A stretch of 64,000 bases of DNA from Heterotrichella gracilis (Eukaryota > Sar > Xanthophyceae > Tribonematales > Xanthonemataceae): positions 124,001 to 188,000 of the forward strand of contig JAULBX010025830.1 of the NCBI GenBank assembly GCA_032358255.1, in the 5' to 3' direction. Below the pieces are notes generated by a model. That model worked only from the letters and a program-made list of their open reading frames with translations, was not told the DNA's origin and did no database searches. The translations under genes and the position numbers were made by a program. Below are positions 12,185 through 25,700 of this stretch, in pieces; position 1 is the first letter of the stretch, and each line of letters starts with the position of its first letter.

Positions 12185-15100
12185 CTAGTTGGGCGAGGGC
12201 AGCGCGGTCCACAGCGGCCTGCCGTTGACTGGCTGCAGCGAGCGGTTGTTGGTGCGCGTGCCCGATGGGTAGCGCGCCCACACATCCTCGTAGCGCTGGC
12301 TGTCGTAGCCCTGCACCGTGGCGCGGCCCAGGTCCTCGGTGGTGGCCAGGGCGCGCTGCAGGGCGTCAGCCTGCGGTGGGGAGTGGGGGGTGAGGAGGGG
12401 GTGGTGTGGTGGGGGGTGCACAGACCCGTGGTGGCAAATAATGCATTGCAGCATTCCCGACTTGAATAATGATTGACAAATCTTTTATTCACCATGGTAT
12501 GTCTTATCTATCATCCCCTTCTGATCATATATATGAGCTATATGATCTGGCTTTGTTGCCGGTATGCATGTAATATATAATATATAATATAATATATATA
12601 TGCAGGAGGATATAAACACATGCGCAACACTAAAAGACGATGGCTTGCCAAGCCTAGGCAGGATGCGGTGCCTCAGCGGGCAAGCTCACCTGGTCGATAT
12701 ACAAGTACGGCGGGTTTTTGAACACGGCCTATTCAAACCGACTATAAAAATTTAATAATGCTCACCTGGTCGATCGACACATACAGCGGCTTGGTGAATA
12801 CATGCCAGAACACACCCTCAGTGCATGGGGGCGTGGTGAGGCTGCCTGGGTATGATATGAAGGCCTTGTCATCGGGGAACAGGCTCATGAGGTCAAATTG
12901 CTGGGAGGGGGGGAGGAACACGGCGGCCTGAGGAGGGGGGAGAAAGCTAGGTTTGAATACAAGGAGGCACAGAGAGGGAGGTAGAACAGAAAATAATATG
13001 CAACTGCAAATTTGTTACTGTCAACGTAAAGAAGGACAATCAAATGACAAAATGCTACGTTGCTCGGGGAGGGGCGGGCATGACTGTGGTACACATGGCT
13101 AGATGGGACTGCACATGCGAAGGTGATTGTTGTGGCTTGAATGGTTGTGGGCCAGGCTTCAGTGCGGCCCATTGCAATTGCTAGCGTGGCCTTTACTCAC
13201 GTCTTTGCCGGTCTTGGTGGGTATGCTGTCAAAGAATGGCTGCAGCACTGGGTTTGGCTGCCATGGGTTCTCTGGGTTGTACTCCAGCAGGATTCCAAAC
13301 ACCGCCAGGCAGGTGCCGTTCTTGCACACCGAGGGTGCGTTGGGGGCCTTGGGGTCAACCTTGGTCACCAGGTGCACCTCCATGGGGGCTAGGCTGCCTG
13401 CGGACGGTTTGGGTGGGGTGGGTGGGTGATGGCGTGGGATGGGTGTGTGGTGCGTGGGGGCCATTGGGGTTGCGTGCAGTGGGAAGTGATGGAATTGTGC
13501 GAACGGGGGTGCACTTGGCCGCCAGCTGCATATGCATGAGGGCCAGGCTGCCTGTGGACTGTGTTCGGAGTGCAACAACTGCCAGGATACCATGTATGCA
13601 GTGCCAGCAAATTCATGTGGTCCCTGCCGATGTGCCCCATGAGTGACAGTGCACTGCATGGAGTCTGCATGCAGGCCAGCATGAGCTCCCACTACGCGCA
13701 ATGCATTATGCTTGTGTTGCCCCGAGGTGGCGGCCTCACTGTTGCTCCGGCAACTTAGGGACCTCGGTCACAAAATGGTTCGAATATGTCCCTCACCGTT
13801 GACGATGTGCTCCGACACCGAGTGGAAGTGGAACTGCAGTGGTACCAGGGGCACGCGCTGCAGCTCACTCAGCTTCACAAAGTCCTTCAGGGTGCCCAAG
13901 TACTCCTCGCCTGCGCGTGGGGATGAAATTGCATGCTTATCACATTTTACACATTTTAAATTATATACTTTACACCGTAACATACTTCAGCACTTCCAGC
14001 TGATACCAATGAGGGTGCCTAGGTACTCCTCGCCTGTGGCACAAGGCGAGGGGTAATTTCCCATGCTACTGTCACAACTAGTACAGTGCGGCGGCATGCG
14101 CTCTTACCTGCTGTTGTGACGTAGCTGGTCCCCGAGTTTGGCACGTTGTCCCACTCCACCTGCAGCGAGTGGCCGGTGTTGAAGTAGCGCACGTTGCGCG
14201 CCTTGCCAAAGGCAATCTGGGTGGAGATACCCTGGGGGATGCTGCCAACCACGCCGCGGCCTGCGGGAGAGAAGATCACGAGGTGAGGAAATATTCTAGA
14301 TACCCTACATGCCATAAGATGGGGGGGCGGGAGGTGTACCCTAGATCCTGTACATGGGACCCCGAGGGATGAGTACCATCCCTGTACCTGTCAGCATCAC
14401 CTTCCAACATGCGCGAACTCACTGTGCATACCCACCCCACGTGAACCTCGTCATGCTTGCACCACATGCACAAATCCATCCGCAACCCGATCCCTGAATC
14501 CTTGATCCCTGCGCCTTGCCCCCGTTCACTTGATGACACGGGGATGTGCCACTGCAGAGACACCTACGTGCACACACCCGCCCAATGCACGCCGCTGGGG
14601 CTGCAATTCTACCCACTACAACATGCACAGCACATGGCCATGCCCCAGCCAATTGTGCAGCATGCAATCACAACCCATAACCCAGTTCCCGCATTCCCCC
14701 CACGCACTCACTTGATGACACAGGGATGGGCGACTGCAGGGAGCCCTCAGTGCACACGCCCGCCCAGTCCACGCCATTGGCGCGGTAGTTCCACTTGTCA
14801 GCTGGCGCCGATGGTGCTGGTGGCGGGCGGGATGGGGCGGGTGCTGGGGGTAGGGGTGGGGAGGAGAGGCGGGGCAGGTCCCTCCTGGGTGGGGCGAAGT
14901 CGTTGGGGTTGAAGTCCCAGTCGGACTACACACAGCACAGGAGTCAGGGTTTGGGATTGGGATGAAGATGACAAGGTCTCAGTCCCAATTCGACTGCAGG
15001 CAACACAGGCAATGTTTCGGGTGATGGTTACACAGTTGCGCTTTGTGCCATGCTGAGGGCCATGTGCCATGGGCCATGCGTCATGTCATGTTGCGCCTGG

Positions 15101-15434
15101 CGCCATCCCCAATAGTGTCAACAGACAGGAACCAAGTGCCGGTGTAGCTACGCTGCAGGTACGTGGGCTCGTTTAGAGCGCAGGGCGCAGATGTCAGGGT
15201 GTAAGGTGTAGGGTGTAGCCTTCAAGTGTAGGGTTTCAGGGCATAATTCATGTGCGTACGTCTGCAAGGCCCACGCCGGGTGCGCCATAGGACACCGCTA
15301 AGCTCAGCAGGAGGGCAGCCAAACCCTTGGTGACATCCTCGCCGGCCTCCTTCAGGCCGGAAGCCTCAGCAGACTTCATCAGGTTGCGGAAGGCGGCCTG
15401 TGGCGCCAGCCTGGTGGCGCGGGTGATGGCGCGC
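12185..15434 (-). CDS. alpha carbonic anhydrase A, CAH3-like, thylakoid-lumen type (first exon missing)
   Basis: Seven exons are supported (15260-15434, 14712-14925, 14108-14260, 13797-13910, 13201-13397, 12766-12927, 12185-12370), about 399 aa. The first begins in phase 2 after a TTTGCAG acceptor, so an ATG exon lies further upstream and I could not place it. The N-terminus is Arg/Ala-rich and leads into a hydrophobic lumen-targeting stretch (GLAALLLSLAVSYGAPGVGLA) and then a Pro-rich linker. The catalytic domain is complete. QFHFH gives two zinc histidines, MEVH the third, SEH the gatekeeper Glu and SLTTPPC the Thr and a disulfide Cys, with VCTEG as its likely partner. It should hydrate CO2 or dehydrate bicarbonate. 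In Chlamydomonas the related CAH3 acts in the lumen for carbon concentration and photosystem II. Exons of 153, 114, 197 and 162 bases match its tandem partner exactly. Confidence 0.88.
12688..12735 (-). repeat. echo of carbonic anhydrase A exon end
   Basis: CTCACCTGGTCGAT and the following bases repeat the donor side of exon 12766-12927, with GGCGGGTTTTTGAACACG in place of the exon's own sequence. It sits about 40 bases inside the next intron. Confidence 0.7.
14010..14040 (-). repeat. echo of carbonic anhydrase A FHFH-exon acceptor side
   Basis: GGGTGCCTAGGTACTCCTCG repeats the 5' edge of exon 13797-13910 with two changes, about 100 bases upstream of it on the sense strand. Confidence 0.75.
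14526..14600 (-). repeat. echo of carbonic anhydrase A QSPIPVSS exon end
   Basis: This repeats the donor side of exon 14712-14925 (ACTTGATGACAC.GGGATG). Similarity runs about 75 bases before decaying into unrelated sequence. Confidence 0.75.
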
Positions 15435-17801
15435 CTGCAAACGGGTGGCACGGGGTTAGGGTTTAGGGTTTTGGGCTAGACAGCGGTATCCACCCAGGGT
15501 AGTGGTGGTGGTGGAGACTACCCTGAGGATGATTTGTTCGAGGTCTTAGGGAGGTTGATGAGAAAAGGTGGTGGAAAGGCCACGCACGAGCGATGGGGTT
15601 GGGTAGCTGGCCCTAAGGGGCCAGTATGGAAAGGGGTTGCAGAAGCTACCCAGTGGGGGCCTTGGCAACCAACGTTTAGGGAGCTTTAAAACCCATTCCA
15701 AGGGAGAATGCAAACTATCATAGAGCAGGTTGAAACCTTGTTGGAGCTTGTAGGTACGAGTATGACCCTGGGATTGGGGGCCGTGCGAGCCTATGGCATG
15801 TGGGGGGCATCCGGCACCAACGGGAGCACCCTAGCAGCTGGCGACACAGTACTCAACAAGCTTCGTTCCTAAAGGATTTTGTGCGGAAAAAAACGGGCAG
15901 AAGTGGTCCTCAGCTCGAGTCAACGGGGGCCTAGGCCTGTTCCGACCCCCACCCACCAAAGCGGCGTGGGAGGACCTGGGCAGAGTAGCGGGGCCTCCCG
16001 TCGAAATGCTCTCGTCACGTAAACAAGCTCACTTGTCACACCTACTACGTGTATACCAGGGCGAAACTGCGTTGTAATGGGCGAGTGGTGGTGGGGGGAA
16101 TGCATATGGTACCCTACCTCTGTGGGGGGAGGGGTTTCCCCATGTAGGAGGGTTGGCCATTATTGCTGCCTGGCAGGCTGCTCGACCTTCTCAACGCCGA
16201 GCCCAAGGAAGTGGACGCCATTTGCGCAGACAGAGCCATTTTTCTGCGGGTTGGGAAGCGGCAGAGGTGTGAGGTTGGCCACAATTTGACCGTCTAGACA
16301 CCCCAATTCTTTATGGCATGCGTGCTCGGGCAGAAATGCCACCAATATGCATGCCACCAAAATGCAGGCGAGCTTTGCTGCCAAATGCACACGTCAACGC
16401 AGGAAGAGGTAAATGAAGGTAACTAGACAGGTTATTGAGCTGTTTCTAGCCTCTGCAGCTGGGTAATTTGGGGCTCAAGAACCGTGCAGTAGCCATGGCA
16501 CATTGCCCCCTGGCCCAAAATGGGACAATGCACAACGGTCGACCTGTGTCCTGGAGGCATATACAAGACAGGACTCGTGACAAAGCTTCACTGCTGCTGC
16601 AACTTAACAACCTCTGGCCAGTGGAACGTACCTGCACTGGCTTAGCAAGGGGTCTGCAGCAATGGGTTGGCGAGTTCCAGAGTGTTCGTGCAAGGCAAGG
16701 GTCTTTCAATGGCACAAGCGTCGACCAAGGGTGCCTAAGTGAGCGGCGTGGGTGTGAGAATACTGGCAATGCGTGAAGGTTCCGTCCGTGTCTTAATACT
16801 GCCGGGAAGACTTGGTGGGTGGCCGCGAGTGCACAAGCCTACTATTCTGGATTCTCAGTCTCTGGCCCTTGCGCATTGCCAATGACGTCATTCAGAAGTG
16901 GCGGGAAGCGTGGGCAACAGGCCCTGCTATTTCACTCTTTGGCGTGCACTTGCCACAACCCAGCAAACAAAGGGAAGACTCTTACAGGTTGTGGGAAGGA
17001 TGGAGGGGAACGTGTACAGTTAGTGCCCGCATTGCATGTGGATGCGACCATGGCATGCCACATTGCTGTGGGGAGACAAGACTGTGACCAGATTGTGGCA
17101 TAAACAGAAACATAATAATAGTTTGGCTGGTGCTGAGTGGTATACAAAAAACATTGCAACAATCCCAAGCCTGACTCCCAACGGGATAACACTGTATTGT
17201 GCATGTCCACTAAAACTCCGACAGTGCTGTTGTATTAGCCAAAACCGGTCAGTTCGAGTCAAGTCACTGAATGAAATAGAAAGCTAGTCGTTAACATATT
17301 ATAGTAAGCTACACCTCCTTGTCAGTAGTTAACTGGATATACCAGCAGAAACAAAAATTCCAAAGTCATCGCGTAGGTTGCCAACCTGAGCTTATTACCC
17401 CACTCTTGATTCCCTACATAGTTGCAATTGGTTGCAGATCAAAGCTTCACAGCTGGAAAGTCAGTCAGTACGTCACAGGCATACCCTATACCATAAAACC
17501 ACCTCTGTAATAATAGAACAGCGTAAGCCACCCCAATGTGGGGCCAAGCAATCATGCCCTGCTGCGTGGCAATGCCCTTGTCAACCTACGAGTGAACACT
17601 CATTTCCCCTCCCTCCAGGGCATAACACCCAGCGTGCTGCAGCCCCCACTCCAGTCCCTTTCCCGCACTCGGCAGCCCTCGTCAACCCACCTCACTCCCA
17701 CTTGTGCATTTTCCGCCCGCAACCATCCCACAGTCAGGGTGCGGGTGCAGGTCTATCGCAATATGTCCCCTGAAAATGTGTCAACCTCACTCCCACACCC
17801 T
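15435..17801. other. region between the tandem carbonic anhydrase genes
   Basis: This should hold the unplaced first exon and promoter of carbonic anhydrase A and the 3' flank of B, including a minus-strand TGTAA at 16982-16986. ORFs here start with TTG or GTG and show no recognisable domain. A candidate ATG frame at 16105 ends in the wrong splice phase to be exon 1. Confidence 0.5.
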
Positions 17802-20800
17802 TCAGTTGGCAACGGCTGTCCACTCCAGCCTGTCGTTGTTCTTCTGCAGGGTGCGGTTGTTGGTCCTACCCCCGCCAGGGTAGCTCCCCTCATAGGGCTG
17901 GGGCTCCCCCAGCAGCTGCACCCTGCCCTTCTCCACCACGTTGGCCATGGCTGCCTCAAACGCGTTCACCTGGAGCACACAGGCAGCGCACTGAGAATGC
18001 CAGTGGACACACTGGTGTTTGAAAGGGCAAAAATAGCCAATAATAATATAACCCACGATGGTAACGGGGAGTGGTTGCTGAGGGCAGAGGTGCAGGAATA
18101 TGTACAAGGCGTTTTCTGATTTTGAGGGAATGTCCTGCACCATGAGCTCCTCCCAAGCCTGCCCACCTGGTCGAATGCACTACCCGGATAATGATGATAA
18201 TAATAACAAAAATAAGTAATGCCTGCACAAGCCCGCTGCTTGGCTGCTTACTTGGTCACAGTAACCCACACAATATAACAATCCACGATTTACATGATTA
18301 AAAAGCTCACCTGCTCGACCGACACATATAGCGGGTTTGTGAACACGTGCCAGAACACGCCCTCAGTGCAGGGGGGCGTGGTCAGGCTGCCCCCATAGGT
18401 GATGTATGTCTTGTCCTCGGGTATGAGCTGCATGAGGTCGATGGTGCGGTCGCTGGGGATGCGCGCAGCTGCCTGCAGGGGTACAAGGGGGAGAAGGGCG
18501 GTCACATGGGGGTGCGCACAGCTGGGGGTAAAGGTGCTGATGCCTCATGAACACCACGCTTTGGCGCCATGCTTCGCCCCGAAATCAGCAATGGATGGGG
18601 TTGAAATGCAGCTGTGTGTATAAAATCCCTATGGACGGACGTTCATCACGATAAATAGTTTGCATCATGACGCCTCCACCATGAGACTCTCTTAGCACCC
18701 TGTGCATACGCATGCCAGCAGACAGAGGCAGTGCACCCCCCTACCTCTTTGCCAACACCAACTGGGATGTTGTCCAAGATCATCTGCACAAAGGGGTTGC
18801 CGGTCCATGGGTCATCGGGGTTGTACTGCAGCATCACGCCAAACACCGCCAGGCAGGTGCCTGTGCGGCAGCTTGAGGGGGCGTTGGGTGCGTTGCCATC
18901 GATCTTGGTCACCAGGTGAAGCTCCATGGGGGCCAGCCTGCCTGCACAGACGAGGTAACTTGATCGGATGTGTGAATTGCTGCTTGCAGTGCAGATGGCT
19001 TTGTGTGTGTTGGTTGATGTACCTACCTAGATACCTACAGGTATCTAGCTCGGTAGCGCCTCTTAGTTACTTTGATGCAATACTGCATGGCAAGTGCAAA
19101 GTGCATCTGGTGAAAATGGTGGTGATGCCATTGGCAATGCGTGGGTTGTTGATTTGGGTCCATGGGTCAGCATTTGGAAGTAGTGCTCCTCCTCCTTTCA
19201 TGCTGATGCATTCTGTACGCAAGAAAGGCTGCTATTGAAATTCCAATCCAAGCAGGACAACCTGAGGGTAAATGCGTACAGTCCCAGAGAATCGCAGCCT
19301 ATGCACATGTACAGCAGGCAGGGAAGCCTGGGGTGCTATTGCGTCTCACCATCCAGGATGTGCTCGGAGGTTGCATGGAAGTGGAACTGCAGCGGTATCA
19401 CTGGCACCTTTTGCAGCTCACTCAGCTTGACATAATCCTGAAGGGTGCCCAGCACGCTCTCGCCTGCACACAACCACTTCATTTCATTAGCTTTCATGCG
19501 CAAGAGCAGTACAGTTTGACAGGCAATTTGTCCTGCATGCCTTGTGACGGCAGGGCTGGCACTGCTTGTACCCCTCTCTGCGCATTCATTTTGATCAATG
19601 CCAACCACCATGTGAGAGTCCTACAGGCTTTCAAAATTAGCTTGGCCCCAAACAATCACCATGCTCTAAAGCTGCGTGGCATACTGCAAGCTAGCAAGGG
19701 TTGCGGCAGTACCTGCCACGGTGATGTAGCTGGTGCCGGTGCCTGGCAGCGCATCCCACTCCACCTGCAGGGAATGCCCCGTGTTGATGACACGCGCGTT
19801 CCTCCCCTTGCCAAAGTGCACCTCGCTGGCAATGCCGTTGGGGATCTTGGCGTGGACCTTCTTGCCTGCACAGACCATGTTTAGGGTTTTAAGGTTTGGG
19901 CTTTAGGGTTGGGAACCTTGGCGTACACCTTCCTGCCTGCACGCACCATGGACCACAGGCGGTCACACCATGGCACACCATCCAACCGTCACCTCCTTGT
20001 TGGGAGCACCTCAGCAACAGCACCGCCGGGCATGGCCGACTTCTCCTTGCCCTCCTACGCTTCAGTAATATACCCTTAGCCCTAAAGGTACGTACCCTCC
20101 GACCATATGGGCATGGGCGACTGCTCCTTGCCCTCCTTGCACGCGCCTCCCCAGTCCGACCCGTTGGTTCGGTAGTTCCAGTGGCTAGAGCTGGCAGGTG
20201 CAGGCTGGCGGGGAGGCGGGGCGGGCACTGAGTCATACTGAGGGATGCGGTAGTAGAAGTCCTGCAAGGGAGGGGGTGGCCATAGTCAGTAAAAAAGCAG
20301 TGCGAGTGGGGCCTGAGCAAAGGGCCATATGCTTCCTTCAAAAGCTTCAGAGTCACAATTACATGTGTCCCAGCTGGGATGAAGCGCTACCAATAGTGGC
20401 TCCACACACACCAAGCACTCCTGTTTCTCACAAGCCCTTTCAACTTGACAGGGGAGAACCTTACCTCTGCAGCGCTGGCATCCGGTGCTGCTGCTACAGC
20501 GCCCACTGTGAGGGCAAGCGCTGCCAGGCCCTTGAAGGCTGTCTGGGCCAGGTGGGCGAGGGGTATGGGCTCGGCTGCGCACCCGCACTCTAGGTGGCTG
20601 CAGCTGCTCCTGAGGTGCTGTTTGTGTGGCAGGGCGCGCAGAGGTTGTACGCTGCGCAGTGCGGACCGGCCTGGCAGAGTGACGGCCCTACAGGGGTGGT
20701 GGTGGTGGTTATGGTGTGGGTGCCACAGAGTGCCAAGGTTCAGGACCCGGCTTGAAAGTACTGCCTATCCTGCATTGAGCTCAATTCGTTGCAATTTGGT

Positions 20801-21028
20801 GTGGCAAACAGGTACAATGTTGTGCAGTATTTGCATGTCCTTCCCCCCACCTACCTGCTTAGCTGGGTGCTTTGTGAAGGCAGCATCGCAGGGCTGGTGT
20901 TGTTGACAAGGGCTTTGGGCTGTAGTTGCAACATCTTGGTGGGACGTGCAGCTGAAGTGCTGGCTTCTATTGGCAACCAACTTGCTGTCTGCAAGAAAAG
21001 CTGGGGTTGGTGGGGTACTGGGCGACAT
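17802..21028 (-). CDS. alpha carbonic anhydrase B, CAH3-like, tandem paralog
   Basis: Exons 20096-20261, 19713-19865, 19350-19463, 18745-18941, 18311-18472 and 17802-17969 are firm. A preceding exon (20465-20542) encodes the hydrophobic lumen signal ending ASAAE. I propose exon 1 at 20855-21028 (ATG 21028, Ser/Thr/Gln-rich, transit-like), joined in phase to give 403 aa; this 5' part is tentative. The zinc ligands (QFHFH, MELH), the Glu in SEH and SLTTPPC are all present, so the enzyme should be active. The core exons have the same lengths as carbonic anhydrase A and protein similarity is high throughout, so the pair arose by tandem duplication. The differences are mainly in the transit region, the Pro-rich linker and the C-terminus. 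Confidence 0.87.
19905..20062 (-). repeat. two echoes beside carbonic anhydrase B exons
   Basis: At about 19910-19950 the 5' edge of exon 19713-19865 is repeated (CTTGGCGTACACCTTCCTGC) after a TTTAGGGTTTT tract. At about 20031-20062 the end of exon 20096-20261 is repeated (CGACTTCTCCTTGCCCTCCT). Both lie in the intron between those exons. Confidence 0.8.
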
Positions 21029-22755
21029 GCCAGCCAATAAATTGTGTGGCAGTTTCAGAGATCTGGCAAAGGCATGACTCGGCAAGGTTGGAGAAAGGAA
21101 GATGTAGATGGTCAAGGGTGACAGCTAACTGTCGAAGGTCAACGCAGGGTGGCTGATTAACGGTTTGGAAAGGGGACTCATGACATCTGTTCGACACCAG
21201 CAACATGCCGTGAAGGCGAGTCACATAACTGTCAGCAGCTTAAAGGAAACGGTAAGTGGGTTTCCTGCTAAAGACCTGCGTTGCACAGCACACGGCGCAC
21301 ACGCGTTTGACTAGGAACGGGCAAGATAAGGTTTCGTTCCGTGATAGTCCGTCGCAGGCCAGGAACAACTCAGTCTGACGTGTTCCTAACTATTGTGCAC
21401 CAACCCAACTAGTCAGGACCCAATTGCCAGATAGGCTATGTCATAGCGTGCTTACCGCCTCTGGATTGCTTCGTTTGCTCAACGGTTTGGGTACTGCCCA
21501 ACCGTTTTCACCTGGGACAAACGCAGGTATCTACTGACTGGCTCACACCTAGCTCACAACTGCGCTACTTTCCTGTTACAAACAACACAGCGTAGGTTGA
21601 GGCGTAGCGTGAAGTATTGCTGTTTCGGGGGTGCGTTGACCAAGTACTCGGCCGACGATGGGTTTTGGCCAGGCGTTTTCGCGCGTTTTCGACAATAAAG
21701 CGTTGTGTGGCTGCTGGGTGGCTGTGAACGAAGTTCTACTACACAAGAAACACGTGATGTTTTAGGGTTTAGGGTTGATACCAATCTCAAACCCCAGCTG
21801 CAAAAGCCCTGCAGGTTTAGGGTTGGAGAGGTGTCAAGCCAGTGGTCTTGAGTTTGAAGTTGAGGCGGCAGTCTGCAGTTGGGCTGTTGGACACAGACCC
21901 TGCATGGCCTGGACACAATGTGCTCAAGAGGCAAGCCAGATGGCACAGTTCGCAGGAGAATAGTATGACCCGGCAGTTACAAAGCGCACTGCTGCAATGA
22001 GCCAGGCAGTGCTGGAGGTCCATGGCTGTTGTAGTGTCATGTAGTGTACATTGTGAACAAAGTGAAATGGAGACACACTAAATTAATCTCCAGAGACAGT
22101 GCGCATAAGCCAGCTCGCATTGGAAATACAGAAGAGTACCAAATTTCATCACTTTGATGCATCTGTTCCCAGGAGAGCTATACAATGCTAATGAACCAGG
22201 CAATATAATGTTGTGTGCAAGTCTTGAGGCAGGGCTATTATGCCCTTGCAACCCTAAGTCATGGCTGGTCAAAAGTGAGCAGCTCTGGTTGAAGCAGAAT
22301 CAACTGGTTGACGATAAACTTGAATGGAAAGAGGTCATCAGTTCCAGGTGCCCTTTCCCACGGAGAGAAACAAACAAGCATGCTTGCAAGGATGTAAAAA
22401 GAAGATAATAGCGTAACATGGCTGAAAACCCCACTTGCTAAGATTGAACGACCCCAGGTTACACTGACAGCCAAAAGGTAGAGCAGCCAGCCTGTCCAAC
22501 GCCCATTCCAATATACCAAATCCCCCATGATCTGCCTCCCAGCCTTGTGGGCAGATGAATTCCACCCGCCCTAAGAATGGTGGGCACCCCATGTAACCGC
22601 CGCCCCAAAATGAATGAGCGCCCAGTTGTACTCACTTCCTTCATACTGTGCATCTGCGGGAGCTGCATCACCTTCTGGCGACTGGAGGGTGGGTTAATAA
22701 ATAGTGCACCATCCCCTGTAGTTACCCTCCTGGTGTGCATATACCATGGTATCCT
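21029..22755. other. intergenic between carbonic anhydrase B and the purine permease
   Basis: This holds the upstream region of carbonic anhydrase B and the 3' flank of the permease; a minus-strand TGTAA at 22456-22460 is a candidate poly(A) signal. It contains one TTTAGGG pair near 21764. No gene is recognised. Confidence 0.5.
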
Positions 22756-25700
22756 CTAGACCTTGGCAAACTGCTCCACCTGTGGCGCGTCCATCTCCCC
22801 CTTGACCGCCACCTCGCTCAGGTCTGGCTTCACGCTGTCATCGATGGAGCCAGCACGGGAGCCCTTGCGGGACTGCGGCAGCACAGGGCAGGGTCAGCAA
22901 GGGATTGTAGAAGGAGGTTAAGGGTTGTGGTTGTAGGGTTTGTGGGGGTTGGGGTTTGGGGCTGTAGGGTTCGGGCACGTAGCAAGGGTTTGTGCCATCA
23001 ATGGGCTGTCGCTGCATGGCGACAAGTTGGTCAGCCTGTCACTCAGCGGTGGCTACATGTCATGCAAACCTGTTAATCAGCCAGCTGGTGCAGCCGGCAG
23101 CTTGCACAAGCGCACTAATTCCCATAATCAATGCGATTGACAGTAAAAGTGCATTCCGTAATTGTTGACAGCTTTAGTGCATCGTTGCACATTATTACCA
23201 TACGTATGATGATTAAAACTACAAATGGGGGAATTGTTACAAAACTATGTGTTATAAACACCCCACTCACCCTCTCCATGCGCTTGCTGGCCTGGCGCAG
23301 GTCGTACTCCACCATGGCGGCATCGTCCTCAGGGGGCAGGATGAGGTTGAGGATCATGGCAACAACAGCGGCAAAGCTGCAGGCAGGAAGGTGGGGGGGT
23401 GAGGCTGCGATTTCAAGCAAGCAAGGGAAAGGAGACAGATGCTGATGCTGTGACAAGTGGCATGGTCCACGCACCCCCATATGGAGTGAATTCCGTCCCA
23501 TTCTGGTGCAATTCATCCGCAGCAACAGGCATGAGATTGTATCAGAATTCATCAGTAGCAACATTGGCAACATTCTGGCACGATTCATCTGCAGCGACAC
23601 GACATTCCGGTGCACAGCACCACAACCACGGCTCCACCACCCCCCCGCGCTCACCAGAATCCGGTGGACATGATGAGGATGACCGCCTCGTTGATGCCCT
23701 TGACAAAGCCGCTCATGCCGGGGGTGGCGGGCCACAGGTTCCATGTTGCCCACTGGGGCACCAGGGTCACCCCCACGCCTAGGGCAAGGGAGATGGCGGC
23801 GATGAAGCGGTTGCGGCGGGTCATGGTGTCGGCCATCAGGATCTGAAGGGAGGGGCATCCAGGCATATTTAGGGTCAAGGGTTTGGGGTAGGGTGGGATG
23901 AAGGGTTGCGGCGGGTCATGGTGTCCGCCATCAGGAACTTCAGGGTGGGCGATATAATGACAGGGCGGGGAAGGATGACAGGGAGGGTCAAGGGGTGACT
24001 GTACATACCAAGGGCTCATGACATATCCAGGAGCCACACCACATGCACGGCAAGGCGGAACCCCATAAGCAGCAGAAGCGCGATGCGACAAGGTTGCAAG
24101 GCGAGGCCCATGGCACCTCCGGTGGCCCTCCCACTCACCCTGATCCCGGACACGATGACGTTGGCAAACAGGAAGGTGGTCATGCCGCCCAGCACGCAGT
24201 CTGGGATGGTGAGGATCCAGGCGCCAAACTTGGCGATCACCCCGGCCAGCATGAGCCAGAATGCTGCAGCGTAGCCGGCGCTGCGGGACGCGCACCGCGT
24301 CAGCGCAATCACTCCGTTGTTCTGCGCAAGAAAATAAGGGAATAGCTTAATTGCATGCATGTTTAGTAAGTGTATGCATGTGTACGATCCTTTTTTATTT
24401 GGTGCACCGCGTGGGCGCATTCACACTGTTGTGCTACGTTGAAAACAAACAGTTGAAAGGCCACCATATCCCCTAAGATGCATAGGCTATGAAGTGGATG
24501 CAAGAAATATGGACAGGGGCTGACCCAAAACTCTAAATAAAGAGACTTTCCACAACCCTCCCTTACCTGTGCAAAGGTGGTCACGGGCATGACGCCTGAC
24601 AGAGACCCCAGCAGGCAGCTGGCGCCGTCGTTGAGCAAACCACCAGACACGTGCTGGTCGTGCTCCGCGCCGTCGGTCTCAAGGAAGGATGCCTCCTCGG
24701 TGGCGGTCACGTCGCCGATGGTCTCAAGGGAGGTGATGGTGTAGCCGATGATGGTGGGGATGACGGCGGGGCCGTAGATCTCTGGGGTGGGGGGGTGGGG
24801 GTGGCGGGTGTCAGTGGATGGTGGCGGTGGAGGCAGTGGTGAGTGTCAGTGGATGGTGGTGCAATAAAGCAAATGGTTAAAATAATCAGCGTAAAACAAA
24901 TACATTCAATGAAATATAGACTACCGTTAATGGTGGTGGTGGGTGCTGATTAGTAAGCAGAATTATTTAGTAAGCCCATGAACACCATGAGTCCCAATGG
25001 TCACAAGCACACCGCTTGTCACACGTACTGAGTGGGAATGTAGTTGTCCACAGGAAGGTGAAGGCGGGTGCCGCGCTGATCTTGTCAGTCACCACGTAGT
25101 TGTCGCCGTCGTGGGAGGTTGCGGCGGCGATGATGTAGCCCATCATCAGCCCAATGATGACCTGCAAGGAATCACATAACGATCAGGGGGACAATCAAAC
25201 AGTATCTGGTTGTTGAAACTGCTACAAGATGATAGTGGTAGGGTGTGCTACAACCATTAGCTGCTGTGACGGCACCAGCAAGCCAACATCAGGGGTTTGC
25301 AATGCCATGACTTGAGGGTAGGCACACCCATGCACTCCCAACAAAAGCTGGCAACTGGTGCATTTGCCTCTGCAGGTGCGGGTAGCACAATGCAAACAGC
25401 AAGGGGGAAAACCCTAAAACCCTATGGCGAATTCCACCAGCGGAGTGCCAAGTGCCTACCAGGCAGTTTACGATTTAAAGCGCATGAAGGGCAACACCAG
25501 CAGCTGCACCAGCCTGATTAGGGTTCAGGATTTAGGGCGAGGAGTCTAGGGCCTGCACCAGGGGTGCACCAAGACCCAACGAGCAGTTGCGCATGAAGGG
25601 CGAGCCAAGCAGCTCCACCAGGAAAAGTAGGGTTGTTGGTTTTAGGGTGCAGGGTCAGAGTATGTGCGAAGACCCACCGAGCAGTTGCGCATGAAGGGCA

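Noticed and set aside
15248-15451. A start codon for carbonic anhydrase A at 15451
   Set aside because: The codon is GTG and a TTTGCAG acceptor lies just inside it, so the open frame is an internal exon.
20286-20588. A 100-codon minus-strand frame over carbonic anhydrase B exon 2
   Set aside because: The lumen-signal frame (TAFKGLAALALTV...) in the same DNA matches the paralog and splices in phase; this one does not.
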